Assembly: GCA_041674625.1 (NCBI GenBank)
Contig: JBAYVI010000177.1
Span: forward strand, 1-6,234
From: BRH-c32 sp041674625
Lineage (GTDB): Bacteria; Bacteroidota; Ignavibacteria; Ignavibacteriales; Melioribacteraceae
Reading direction: 5' to 3'
Length of the DNA: 6,234 bases
Position 1 is the stretch's first letter; each line of letters opens with the position of its first letter. Below the pieces are notes generated by a model. That model was not told where the DNA came from and did no database searches. It saw nothing but the letters and a program-made list of their open reading frames with translations. Position numbers and translations under genes: made by a program. Shown piece after piece: positions 1-4,721 of the stretch.

Positions 1-441
1 CTTGTACAATGCCTCTATTTCGCTTGAAATTGGCTTTGGTGGGATTCCAAGTACCGTATAGGATACTTTGTCGCCTTCCTTCTTTTTATTGATTTCTACG
101 TCATAATTCTTCAAGTCTCCCCAATCCTCGTTTTGTTCTAAATCGTATAGAGGACCCATAATAGTTTTTTGGGTTAGTTCTAAGACTTGAATACATCCAT
201 CTTTGTAGTTATAAACAACCATAGCCCAAAAATAATTAATATTTGGTTTTCCATTTTGGTTTGTATCTACGTCTTCTGTTTTAATTTTACAGACCTGTCC
301 TTCGTGTCTAAAAGGTTGTTTATTTTTCCAACCTTCCCATCCTACGATAACGTCTGATAAGATTCTGAATTTATTTTTTCCGTCTTGTAATTTTGCAAAT
401 TGTGATGAACTTGGAATTTTTGTATTTTTTGGAATTGCCAT
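1..441 (-). CDS. Phage single-stranded DNA-binding protein (gp32-like), 3' end missing
   Basis: This frame is open from an ATG at 441 to the left edge, giving 147 residues with no stop, so the C-terminus lies outside the window. I recognise a phage ssDNA-binding protein pattern: KFRILSDVIVGWEGW (about residues 24-38), an aromatic strand NYFWAMVVYNYKDG (69-82), then IQVLELTQKTI (85-94), a DWGDLKNYDVEI segment (106-117) and a strand ending in a Pro-rich IPPKPIS. Proteins with this layout coat single-stranded DNA during phage replication and recombination through an OB fold rich in aromatic residues. The start follows 24 nt after the 87-aa gene, so both probably share one mRNA. No SD is visible; the upstream bases are almost only A and T. 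The place at the end of a replication block fits. The family call is from memory of sequence pattern, not from a search. Confidence 0.75.
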   Translation of the reverse strand, partial: MAIPKNTKIPSSSQFAKLQDGKNKFRILSDVIVGWEGWKNKQPFRHEGQVCKIKTEDVDTNQNGKPNINYFWAMVVYNYKDGCIQVLELTQKTIMGPLYDLEQNEDWGDLKNYDVEINKKKEGDKVSYTVLGIPPKPISSEIEALYK

Positions 442-465
442 GATATTTTTGTTATTTTTTATTAA

Positions 466-729
466 TTAATATGCTGGTTCTGTTTGTTCGTGTGGTTCGC
501 TGATAATATCTTGTTCGTCATAAGCCACTTCGTCGTGTCCACATTCTTTGTTTCCTGAATGAAACGGAGTTGAATAGTCTTTACCTGTAATTAACTTATA
601 TGCCACTCTGACATTTAACTCCGGGACATATTCTACTCTGCTTCTTTCATAATGTTCTTCAATTAGTCCTGTTGGAGCTTCTTGTCCGGCTATGAGATAA
701 CTATCAATTGTTTTGATTAATTCTTCCAT
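466..729 (-). CDS. Hypothetical acidic protein, 87 aa
   Basis: I do not recognise this protein. It has a plausible helical N-terminus (MEELIKTIDSYL), a Glu/Tyr-rich middle and an acidic C-terminal tail with many Asp, Glu and His residues (about 62-87). It has two Cys/His-like positions in KECGHDE but no clear metal-binding pattern, and no membrane segment. It is the first gene behind a good promoter at 789-817 and lies 24 nt before the ssDNA-binding protein, so it is probably an early replication-block gene or an accessory to its neighbour. No SD is present; the start is preceded by an A-rich stretch (AATAACAAAATA). The ATG at 729 is the natural start because it is followed by a continuous, well-behaved frame. 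Confidence 0.7.
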   Translation of the reverse strand: MEELIKTIDSYLIAGQEAPTGLIEEHYERSRVEYVPELNVRVAYKLITGKDYSTPFHSGNKECGHDEVAYDEQDIISEPHEQTEPAY

Positions 730-788
730 TATTTTGTTATTAAATATTTCTAATGTGTATCATTTCTAATACTTCTTTATACTATCAC

Positions 789-817
789 ATTATAATTATA
801 ACGCAATAGGTTATCCA
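789..817 (-). promoter_or_regulatory. Sigma70-like promoter for the 87-aa / ssDNA-binding protein pair
   Basis: On the minus strand a TGGATA (-35, 812-817) is followed after 17 nt by a perfect TATAAT (-10, 789-794). A second TATAAT lies at 795-800. The -35 overlaps the stop codon of the methyltransferase (811-813), so this promoter sits exactly at the gene junction and would restart transcription for the next two genes. The -35 also overlaps a TTATCCACA motif (plus strand 811-819) that matches the DnaA box consensus TTATNCACA, so a host DnaA effect on this promoter is possible. Confidence 0.55.
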
Positions 818-1363
818 CAGTTTAATTTTATGTCACTAATGACTTCATTACCCCAAACATCCCATCCTTCTATTTTCTCTCTGGCAAATAATTCAACTCT
901 TGGAATATCTCCGAATAATTCAACTATTTTCTCCCTAACTTCTTGAGGTTTTCTGCTATGCTCTCGTCTTGGTGAAATAACTACACTTGAAACTTTATTA
1001 CTAATTACCATAGGATGTACCTTTCCTTTTGTACCCATTAAGCAAACTTCACAGTTACTTTTTGCATAATATCCTACTCCAAAAAAAGGTTTACCATTTT
1101 TAGGATTTGTTTTTATCCAACTAAAACCTAAAGTCTTATACTTAAAACCCCAAGCTTCTATCACTTCAAGACCTTCTTGTAGCAGTGGAAACGTTACCCA
1201 CATAAATAAAATGCAATTTATATCTGCTAAATTATTTACTGGCAAGTTTTTAATATCTTGTAAGGTCATTGTTTTATACTGTGCTTCTACCCCCCCCCTG
1301 TGGTACTTTTCCGTTCTGATAACTCCAAGCAGGATCAGCATAAATAATTTTATATTTTTTCAT
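811..1363 (-). CDS. MT-A70 family adenine-N6 DNA methyltransferase, frameshifted at a G9 tract
   Basis: The protein is an MT-A70-type N6-adenine methyltransferase using S-adenosylmethionine. The start ATG at 1363 opens KYKIIYADPAWSYQNGKVPQ, which holds the catalytic D(P)PW-type motif as DPAW (residues 10-13). That frame meets a stop soon after a run of nine G (1290-1298). The rest of the enzyme lies in the next frame: EAQYKTMTLQDIKNLPV, LFMWVTFPLLQEGLEVIEAW, FSWIKTN, SPRREHSRKP, PRVELFAR and GWDVWGNE, all typical of the family. With eight G the gene would read through as 183 aa, the usual length. An ATG at 1341 gives a 176-aa open frame but lacks the catalytic motif. It starts 3 nt after the previous stop and has no SD, so it is probably co-transcribed with the initiator gene. 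Phage enzymes of this kind usually protect DNA from host restriction or alter its expression. As sequenced it is off, unless slippage occurs or the base count is wrong. Confidence 0.85.
1290..1298 (-). repeat. Homopolymer G9 tract inside the methyltransferase gene
   Basis: Nine consecutive C on the plus strand (G9 in the coding strand) lie about 22 codons into the methyltransferase. It is by far the longest G/C homopolymer in this AT-rich window and sits exactly where the reading frame breaks. G8 or G11 restores the full frame. Such tracts are known slipped-strand mispairing sites in phase-variable genes; a sequencing or assembly indel is the alternative. Confidence 0.9.
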
Positions 1364-1366
1364 AAT

Positions 1367-1882
1367 TTAAGAGTACTTAATATCCTGATTAATTTGATGA
1401 TTTAAAACCTCTAAACCGGTCATGTTCATAATGCTTATATTTGAACTTTTATATAAGGGTTTATATATTATTAAATCTGGGTAAATCCTTTTTGGATTTT
1501 CAATAAAAAAATCTAGCGTGATTTTATTAAATGTATCCATAAATTCTTCAGGTTCATTTTCTAACTTTCTGCCTGAAACAAGATAGTGAAATAATCTTAG
1601 GAAACCTCCAACCCTAGATTTTTCCTGTGGAGTATTATTTACTTTTTGTCTTTTCATTTCAAGCCAATCCTTAAAAGAATTATTTGTTTTACTCTGACCT
1701 TCTTTTAATAATTCAATGCTTTTAATGTCGGATAATGTTCCTGTCCAATTTTGAATTGAAAGAGCTTTATTAATCTTCTTTCCAAAAGGAGCATTAGTAT
1801 ATTCCACCCAAGACATTTTCAAATTTGATGCATCTTCTACCTCAAGTGGTAAATCTCTACTTTTAATTTTTATGATATACAT
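1367..1882 (-). CDS. Hypothetical replication-block protein, 171 aa
   Basis: I do not recognise a named family. The N-terminus (MYIIKIKSRDLPLEVEDA) looks like a small beta-rich module followed by an NWTGTLSDIKSIEL segment (about 45-58), a pattern I associate with small phage proteins of unknown role. The middle is basic and helical (about 65-110), and the C-terminal third has FIENPKRIYPDLIIYKPLYK. No signal peptide or membrane segment is seen. The gene starts one base after the initiator's TAA (TAA-A-ATG) and ends 3 nt before the methyltransferase start, so the three form one operon with likely translational coupling. Its position between an initiator and a DNA-modifying enzyme suggests a role in DNA replication, but nothing in the sequence proves this. 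Confidence 0.75.
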   Translation of the reverse strand: MYIIKIKSRDLPLEVEDASNLKMSWVEYTNAPFGKKINKALSIQNWTGTLSDIKSIELLKEGQSKTNNSFKDWLEMKRQKVNNTPQEKSRVGGFLRLFHYLVSGRKLENEPEEFMDTFNKITLDFFIENPKRIYPDLIIYKPLYKSSNISIMNMTGLEVLNHQINQDIKYS

Positions 1883-1883
1883 T

Positions 1884-2612
1884 TTATTTTACAATTATAG
1901 TTTCTGATTTATAATCCTTTTCTACTTCAAATTCATCTTCCCATCTCTCCCCATTAAGATAGGTGGTTGGATGTGGAATATATCCTGCAATCCATTGCTT
2001 ATCTTTTTCTCGGCGGACACTAACATTAATTATTATTTTATCCCTTAAAGAAGGATCAATCTTTAGCCAAGATTTTAGTGCTTTCTTTTTTTCCTTTTTA
2101 ACTGGGTATTCTTTCCAAAAGTCATCAAACTTGTTTGATGTGATGTCTTTATTAGAATATGAATTAGAATGTAAATTAGAATATGAATAGTTCCGACCCT
2201 CTACATAGGGTATGCATAGGGTATCACAATAATATTGTGGAAGTATAAAATATCCGTGTTTTACAATATTTTCTATAAATTTATTTTCTAATTCTTTCAA
2301 ACAATTAAGAATTCCTATTTTTACATTAGCACTACTTGTCTCTTGGTGTTTAACAAAATTCTTAATTACAACCCTACCATCTATATATCTGATCCTGTCT
2401 TTTAATCTTGGTAATATTTTATTTATCATAGACAATTCTATTCCGGTCTCAATTGACATAACCTTTAATGGCATTTCGTATATACCAGAAATATTTGTAT
2501 GTTCATTTGTTAGAAAATATATAAATAATAGTTTTTCTATTGGATCTAAATCAGATATATAATTATCATTCCAAAATTTTGTGTTTATATATCTCTGTTT
2601 ATTATTTGCCAT
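1884..2612 (-). CDS. Phage replication initiator / helicase-loader-like protein, 242 aa
   Basis: The N-terminal half (about 7-90: RYINTKFWNDNYISDLDP, EKLLFIYFLTN, ISGIYEMPLKVMSIETGI, RIRYIDGRVVIKNF) has the winged-helix layout of phage replisome organisers and DnaD/O-like initiators. A Ser/Asn/Tyr-rich linker follows (141-154, SYSN-like repeats). The C-terminal part has FDDFWKEYPVKKEKKKALK (162-180), WLKID, and YIPHPTTYLNGERWEDE (211-227), a module common at the end of phage initiation and helicase-loading proteins. It would bind the phage origin and recruit the host helicase. The linker-coding DNA carries direct repeats (2152-2239), as in lambda O, where the origin lies inside the initiator gene. 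No SD is visible. It is the first gene behind a structured leader and heads an operon with the 171-aa protein and the methyltransferase. Confidence 0.8.
   Translation of the reverse strand: MANNKQRYINTKFWNDNYISDLDPIEKLLFIYFLTNEHTNISGIYEMPLKVMSIETGIELSMINKILPRLKDRIRYIDGRVVIKNFVKHQETSSANVKIGILNCLKELENKFIENIVKHGYFILPQYYCDTLCIPYVEGRNYSYSNLHSNSYSNKDITSNKFDDFWKEYPVKKEKKKALKSWLKIDPSLRDKIIINVSVRREKDKQWIAGYIPHPTTYLNGERWEDEFEVEKDYKSETIIVK
2152..2239. repeat. Direct repeats plus palindrome inside the initiator gene (possible replication origin)
   Basis: Three tandem 12-bp units lie at 2152-2187 (TTAGAATATGAA, TTAGAATGTAAA, TTAGAATATGAA; units 1 and 3 identical). Next come two copies of CATAGGGTAT at 2204-2213 and 2215-2224 (period 11), followed at once by a perfect 15-bp palindrome CACAATAATATTGTG at 2225-2239. 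The first set encodes the SYSN/LHSN/SYSN linker of the initiator. Iteron-like repeats in the linker region of an initiator gene resemble the lambda O arrangement. Low-complexity linker coding alone could explain the 12-mers, but not the 11-bp repeat and palindrome beside them. Confidence 0.55.
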
Positions 2613-2655
2613 TTTTAACTTTTAATTTTATTAAGTTTATAAGCGAATAAACAAA

Positions 2656-2731
2656 AATCTTCTCAACGAAACAGGATGCGTAGGGCTACGACACCCCATT
2701 TCCTGTTTCTGTGAGAAGATTCTCGTCGTAG
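2656..2731 (-). promoter_or_regulatory. Structured leader RNA with terminator-like hairpin and possible pseudoknot
   Basis: This 213-nt gap before the initiator gene (2613-2825) holds strong dyads. Stem P1 pairs 2656-2665 with 2712-2721 (10 bp, AATCTTCTCA with TGAGAAGATT). After a 2x2 internal loop, P2 pairs 2668-2676 with 2701-2709 (9 bp, GAAACAGGA with TCCTGTTTC). The apical loop has CTACGAC (plus strand 2686-2692), complementary to GTCGTAG at 2725-2731 outside the stem, so a 7-bp pseudoknot is possible; the loop can also form CGTAG/CTACG by itself (2679-2690). On the minus strand, the direction of the nearby promoter, the hairpin ends in GATTTTTGTTT, like an intrinsic terminator or attenuator. 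I do not recognise a named riboswitch. A cruciform element of the origin is the alternative. Confidence 0.6.
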
Positions 2732-2762
2732 TTTCCGCAAGTCTTTTTGTGACCTAATAAAT

Positions 2763-2790
2763 ATTATATCAAAAAAATATTTTATCAACA
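2763..2790 (-). promoter_or_regulatory. Probable promoter of the initiator operon, with a TTATCAACA box
   Basis: On the minus strand a perfect TATAAT lies at 2763-2768. TTGATA (2783-2788) is a good -35 by sequence, but the spacer is only 14 nt, short of the usual 16-18. The same bases form TTATCAACA (plus strand 2782-2790), and TTATCCACT follows at 2796-2804. Transcription would enter the structured leader at about 2756 and reach the initiator ATG at 2612. The terminator of the preceding cassette (2812-2839) is just upstream, so a new promoter is expected here. Confidence 0.5.
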
Positions 2791-2804
2791 TAAAGTTATC
2801 CACT

Positions 2805-2839
2805 TAATAAAAACTCGCCCATTTTTCAATGAACGAGTT
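2805..2839 (-). terminator. Intrinsic terminator at the end of the 73/49/91-aa cassette
   Basis: On the minus strand a 12-bp stem (2828-2839 with 2812-2823; two G-U pairs) closes a GAAA loop (2824-2827) and is followed by TTTTTATT. The 5' arm is made from the last codons and stop of the 91-aa gene. This strong Rho-independent terminator separates the cassette from the replication operon. Confidence 0.85.
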
Positions 2840-3101
2840 GAGATAGATGTCTCAAAAGTTTCCGAGCATCCTCTCTTGGTATTGCTACAATCACAAAGTT
2901 TGGATCGACCCAATTAGTGTTTAACTCCCTGACGATCTCAACCGGATGTGTATCTTGAAACAAGTGATGAAAGCTCTGATGCTTCTTATAGTCAACCACT
3001 TGAACGTTTGGTATGCCACAAACCTCTCCGTTTACTGGTATTCCACCAGATCGACTGCGAGAAAGTCTGTGGTGCCTATTAGTGCGTTTTATTTTAGCCA
3101 C
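2826..3101 (-). CDS. Small HNH-like protein, 91 aa, GTG start
   Basis: The N-terminus has TNRHHRLSRSRSGG (residues 7-20), then PNVQVVDYKKHQSFHHLF (31-48). This resembles short HNH-fold proteins with an R-H-H-x(3-4)-S-x-x-G-G start, a central Asn (N32) and later His residues (H41, H45, H46). I recall such proteins as common in CPR genomes. The usual Pro after HH is missing, so catalytic activity is uncertain; it may bind nucleic acid only. The GTG at 3101 is chosen because a perfect AGGAGG lies 4 nt upstream and no in-frame ATG is near. The SD is built from the last codons of the 49-aa gene, so the two are coupled. The gene ends in its own terminator. GC content looks higher than in the flanking phage genes. 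Confidence 0.75.
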   Translation of the reverse strand: MAKIKRTNRHHRLSRSRSGGIPVNGEVCGIPNVQVVDYKKHQSFHHLFQDTHPVEIVRELNTNWVDPNFVIVAIPREDARKLLRHLSQLVH

Positions 3102-3102
3102 A

Positions 3103-3252
3103 TTACCTCCTTTGGCATAGTGCCAGATGAAGTTCTACGAGTGAAAACTGTTCATGTTTCCAGTCATACCAGAAGTGTCCTTTTGCAAGTTCACTCCAAT
3201 AATACCATTTGTGAGAAAACTCACAGTGATAGAATAACAATGTCTGTTTCAT
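3103..3252 (-). CDS. Small aromatic-rich orphan protein, 49 aa
   Basis: This short frame begins with an ATG overlapping the TGA of the 73-aa gene (ATGA, 3249-3252) and ends with TAA at 3103-3105, immediately before the GTG of the 91-aa gene. Its last codons (AGG AGG) form that gene's SD. The protein begins MKQTLLFYHCEFSHKWYYW and is rich in Trp, Tyr, Phe and His, without a membrane segment or known motif. It has two Cys but no metal-site spacing. The tight coupling on both sides is the main reason to believe it is translated. I do not recognise a family. An overlapping plus-strand frame is a shadow. Confidence 0.65.
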   Translation of the reverse strand: MKQTLLFYHCEFSHKWYYWSELAKGHFWYDWKHEQFSLVELHLALCQRR

Positions 3253-3470
3253 TTTAATTGCCTAATTGGTTGTACTCTACCAGCAAGGATGTCAATTACG
3301 AAGTCCTCGATAATAGGGTGGGTTATTCCATCGTAATACCACCTAAGGAATTGTTCTACGATGAATTTTTTACTGTGCGGGGTTTCATTCCACTCAAAGC
3401 TCAAACCGAAGATACGTTCAGTTGGAACTCCGAGTTTTTCAGCGGCGGTTCTAACTAATAATGCATTCAT
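3249..3470 (-). CDS. Small orphan protein, 73 aa (intact paralogue of the split gene at 4108-4179)
   Basis: The protein starts MNALLVRTAAEKLGVPTERI and continues with GLSFEWNETP, a central FIVEQFLRWYYDG and a C-terminal HPIIEDFVIDILAGRV. It looks like a compact helical protein; the first 25 residues could form a helix-turn-helix-like unit (TAAEKLGVP), but this is weak. The first 23 residues match the split gene at 4108-4179 in 16 positions. The ATG at 3470 is fixed by a stop four codons upstream. It has no SD and its own promoter is unclear, although the 49- and 91-aa genes behind it are well coupled. This fits an origin as an internal gene, or a copy whose upstream region was replaced when the endonuclease gene arrived. 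Confidence 0.75.
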   Translation of the reverse strand: MNALLVRTAAEKLGVPTERIFGLSFEWNETPHSKKFIVEQFLRWYYDGITHPIIEDFVIDILAGRVQPIRQLK

Positions 3471-3488
3471 TTGGTTTTCTATGGATGT

Positions 3489-3523
3489 GTAACATTGATA
3501 TGTGTTTGGTATATGTATGTTAC
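3489..3523. repeat. Inverted repeat in the divergent intergenic region
   Basis: GTAACAT (3489-3495) and ATGTTAC (3517-3523) are perfect 7-bp arms around a 21-nt centre. It lies between the minus-strand 73-aa gene and the plus-strand endonuclease gene, 19 nt upstream of the 73-aa start. It may be an operator, a hairpin in the 73-aa leader, or part of the insertion boundary. A second imperfect dyad (ACGAC 3551-3555, GTCGT 3565-3569) overlaps the -35 of the endonuclease promoter. Confidence 0.4.
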
Positions 3524-3555
3524 GTGTTGTATAAAGAACTTGGTAGTTTAACGAC

Positions 3556-3584
3556 TTGCCTTAGGTCGTCTATCTTGCTATACT
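3556..3584 (+). promoter_or_regulatory. Promoter of the HNH homing endonuclease gene, likely leaderless mRNA
   Basis: TTGCCT (-35, 3556-3561) and TATACT (-10, 3579-3584) are 17 nt apart. The ATG at 3592 begins only 7 nt after the -10, so transcription would start at or next to the start codon, and no SD is present. The gene therefore carries its own promoter, as expected for a free-standing homing endonuclease oriented against its host operon. Confidence 0.55.
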
Positions 3585-3591
3585 GAACTAT

Positions 3592-4113
3592 ATGAAAGAA
3601 ATTTTTAAAGATATTAGTGGTTGGAAAGGATTATATAAAATTAGTAATTTAGGAAATGTTTTTAGTGTTAGAAACAATAAGGAATTAAAAAATTCATTTA
3701 ATAAGAGAAATGGCTATTATTATATTCGTCTTTATAATCATTGTAAAAATAAAGCTCTCTATATTCACAGACTTGTCGCCATTGAATTTATTCTAAATCC
3801 TAAAAATCTAAAAGAGGTTAATCATAAAGACTGTAATAAATCTAATAACAATGTTTCTAATCTTGAATGGGTTTCTAGAAAACAAAACATCCAACACGCC
3901 CACCTAAACAATCTTTATAAAAAAAGAAGAGGTGAATGTATGAGTAATAAATTAACCGATAAACAGGTTTTGGAGATTCGTAGAGATTATATTCCTAATA
4001 CGGATAGTCAATGGTATCCAAATGGAAATCTTAAATATTTAATGAAAAAATATAAAGTATCTAAGGCAACCATAAGTGGGATTGTTTCTAGAAGATATTG
4101 GAAACATTTATAG
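3592..4113 (+). CDS. Free-standing NUMOD4/HNH homing endonuclease, 173 aa
   Basis: This is the only plus-strand gene. Residues 6-28 (KDISGWKGLYKISNLGNVFS) are a NUMOD4 module. Residues 58-103 are an HNH nuclease domain: HRLVAIEFILNP, VNHKDCNKSNNNVSN and LEWVSRKQN, with the metal-binding His and Asn residues near N77-H78 and N90. The C-terminal 50 residues (LTDKQVLEIRRDY, LKYLMKKYKVSKATISGIV) form a helix-turn-helix DNA-recognition part. Such enzymes nick or cut a target in an allele lacking the insertion, and repair copies their gene there. The 3' end touches the split gene: its TAG (4111-4113) is read on the other strand as a Leu codon of that gene. It is AT-rich, unlike the adjoining cassette genes (about 47% GC in the split fragment), which supports separate origin. 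It has its own promoter. I see no group I intron core around it. Confidence 0.9.
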   Translation: MKEIFKDISGWKGLYKISNLGNVFSVRNNKELKNSFNKRNGYYYIRLYNHCKNKALYIHRLVAIEFILNPKNLKEVNHKDCNKSNNNVSNLEWVSRKQNIQHAHLNNLYKKRRGECMSNKLTDKQVLEIRRDYIPNTDSQWYPNGNLKYLMKKYKVSKATISGIVSRRYWKHL

Positions 4114-4179
4114 ACCAAACACTCGTTCAGTCTGAACACCTAGAATAAAGGCGGCGTCTCTGACGAGTAGTGGGTGCAT
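4108..4179 (-). pseudogene. 5' fragment (23 codons) of a paralogue of the 73-aa gene, cut off by the endonuclease gene
   Basis: From ATG at 4179 the frame gives MHP then LLVRDAAFILGVQTERVFG and L, then TAA at 4108-4110. This matches the N-terminus of the intact 73-aa protein (LLVRTAAEKLGVPTERIFG), with 16 of 23 residues identical and about 65% identity in the DNA. The likeness stops at the Gly-Leu pair, just where the endonuclease gene ends. The fragment has a good SD (AAGGAG, 4189-4194, 9 nt from ATG) and a promoter, so it looks like the true 5' end of the old operon. A 23-aa peptide may still be made. Fifty or so C-terminal codons are missing and I did not find them between 3471 and 3591. 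Confidence 0.8.
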
Positions 4180-4188
4180 GTTAAAGTT

Positions 4189-4229
4189 CTCCTTCAATTT
4201 AATTATATTCTTCCTATACAAAAACACAA
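4189..4229 (-). promoter_or_regulatory. Promoter and SD of the split small gene
   Basis: On the minus strand TTGTGT (-35, 4224-4229) and TATAAT (-10, 4202-4207) are 16 nt apart. AAGGAG (4189-4194) follows and is 9 nt from the ATG at 4179. This is one of only a few clear SD sites in the window. The -35 overlaps the T-rich tail of the upstream terminator. Transcripts from here would run antisense through the whole endonuclease gene towards the 73/49/91-aa genes. Confidence 0.55.
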
Positions 4230-4252
4230 AAGCACAAATCTTAATTGTGCTT
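4215..4252 (-). terminator. Intrinsic terminator downstream of the lytic transglycosylase gene
   Basis: On the minus strand AAGCACAA (4245-4252) pairs with TTGTGCTT (4230-4237) around a 7-nt loop, an 8-bp stem, followed by TTGTGTTTTTGT. It ends the lysis block about 40 nt after the transglycosylase stop. Confidence 0.7.
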
Positions 4253-4256
4253 AGTG

Positions 4257-4285
4257 AATAAAATATTGAGTGAAGATATTTTATT
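4257..4285. repeat. AT-rich inverted repeat next to the transglycosylase stop
   Basis: AATAAAATAT (4257-4266) and ATATTTTATT (4276-4285) are perfect 10-bp arms with a 9-nt loop. It lies between the transglycosylase stop (4294) and the terminator at 4230-4252. It may add to termination or protect the mRNA 3' end; its pairing is weak because it is all A-T. Confidence 0.45.
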
Positions 4286-4293
4286 TAAATAAA

Positions 4294-4656
4294 TTATACT
4301 CCGAACAAATCTTTATAACAAGACCATAAACCTTGCTTTCCTTTTGAAAATTTTTCTGCCATAAATTCTAATGCGAAATCAGGATCAATAGCTTCTTCAT
4401 AAGAAACATCAGGATGAGAAGGTAAATATATTTGACTCAGCCCAAAACTTTTTTCTCTTGTTCCATCTGGTCTAATATGCTTCGATTGAACATCAATTTG
4501 ATATTCACTCTCACATTTTACTACGGCGTGCATAACGCTTGCACTAACATGATATTTTTCTGCATAATAATCTACCTTTTGATAGATATTTTCAGGTATT
4601 AATTCTTTATCAGTTGTTTCTGATATTAAGGGTGAAGGAAATATGTAAGCAATCAT
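4294..4656 (-). CDS. Exported SLT-type lytic transglycosylase (phage lysozyme), at least 120 aa
   Basis: The core YHVSASVMHAVVKCESEYQ (about 35-53) carries the catalytic Glu of SLT/lysozyme-like enzymes in the K-C-E-S context; SFGLSQIYLPSH follows (the G-x-x-Q motif), then DPDFALEFMAEKFSKGK and a terminal W-S-C-Y motif (111-114). These enzymes cleave peptidoglycan glycan chains without water. The ATG at 4656 leaves only part of a hydrophobic leader (MIAYIFPSP). The frame stays open upstream with KIKFTIAIL, and an ATG at 4696 with AGGACGAGG 5 nt before it reads MAYF in the other frame. Removing one A from an A5 run (4680-4684) joins them into an ideal signal peptide. So the true start is probably 4696, with an indel here or in the sequence data; a rare ATT start is the other choice. 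Its place beside the holin and endolysin supports a lysis or entry role. Confidence 0.8.
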   Translation of the reverse strand: MIAYIFPSPLISETTDKELIPENIYQKVDYYAEKYHVSASVMHAVVKCESEYQIDVQSKHIRPDGTREKSFGLSQIYLPSHPDVSYEEAIDPDFALEFMAEKFSKGKQGLWSCYKDLFGV

Positions 4657-4721
4657 TAAAATTGCTATTGTAAATTTAATTTTTAAAATAAGCCATTTGA
4701 ACCTCGTCCTGCAATTTCAGT

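Noticed and set aside
1211..1405. Plus-strand open frame opposite the methyltransferase start
   Set aside because: It is antisense to clearly conserved methyltransferase motifs, including DPAW, and crosses the G9 tract; a shadow. The same holds for the plus-strand frames at 1963-2190, 3258-3458 and 5222-5413.
2656..2731. Known riboswitch or self-cleaving ribozyme
   Set aside because: No hammerhead core (CUGAUGA with GAAA) and no consensus of a riboswitch I know is seen on either strand, so I left it as an unnamed structured leader.
2946..3257. Plus-strand open frame of about 100 codons opposite the 49- and 91-aa genes
   Set aside because: It lies antisense to coupled genes with SD, ATGA overlap and terminator, has an unnatural composition and no start signal. 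It is a shadow.
3471..3591. Missing C-terminal part of the split gene on the far side of the HNH gene
   Set aside because: Reading the minus strand here gives one open stretch (KIDDLRQVVKLPSSLYNT, then stop), which does not match the C-terminal half of the 73-aa protein.
3592..4113. Group I intron housing the HNH gene
   Set aside because: I see no P7/P3 core, no guide pairing and no continuation of the split gene after the HNH gene. The HNH gene has its own promoter and opposite direction, which fits a free-standing endonuclease better.
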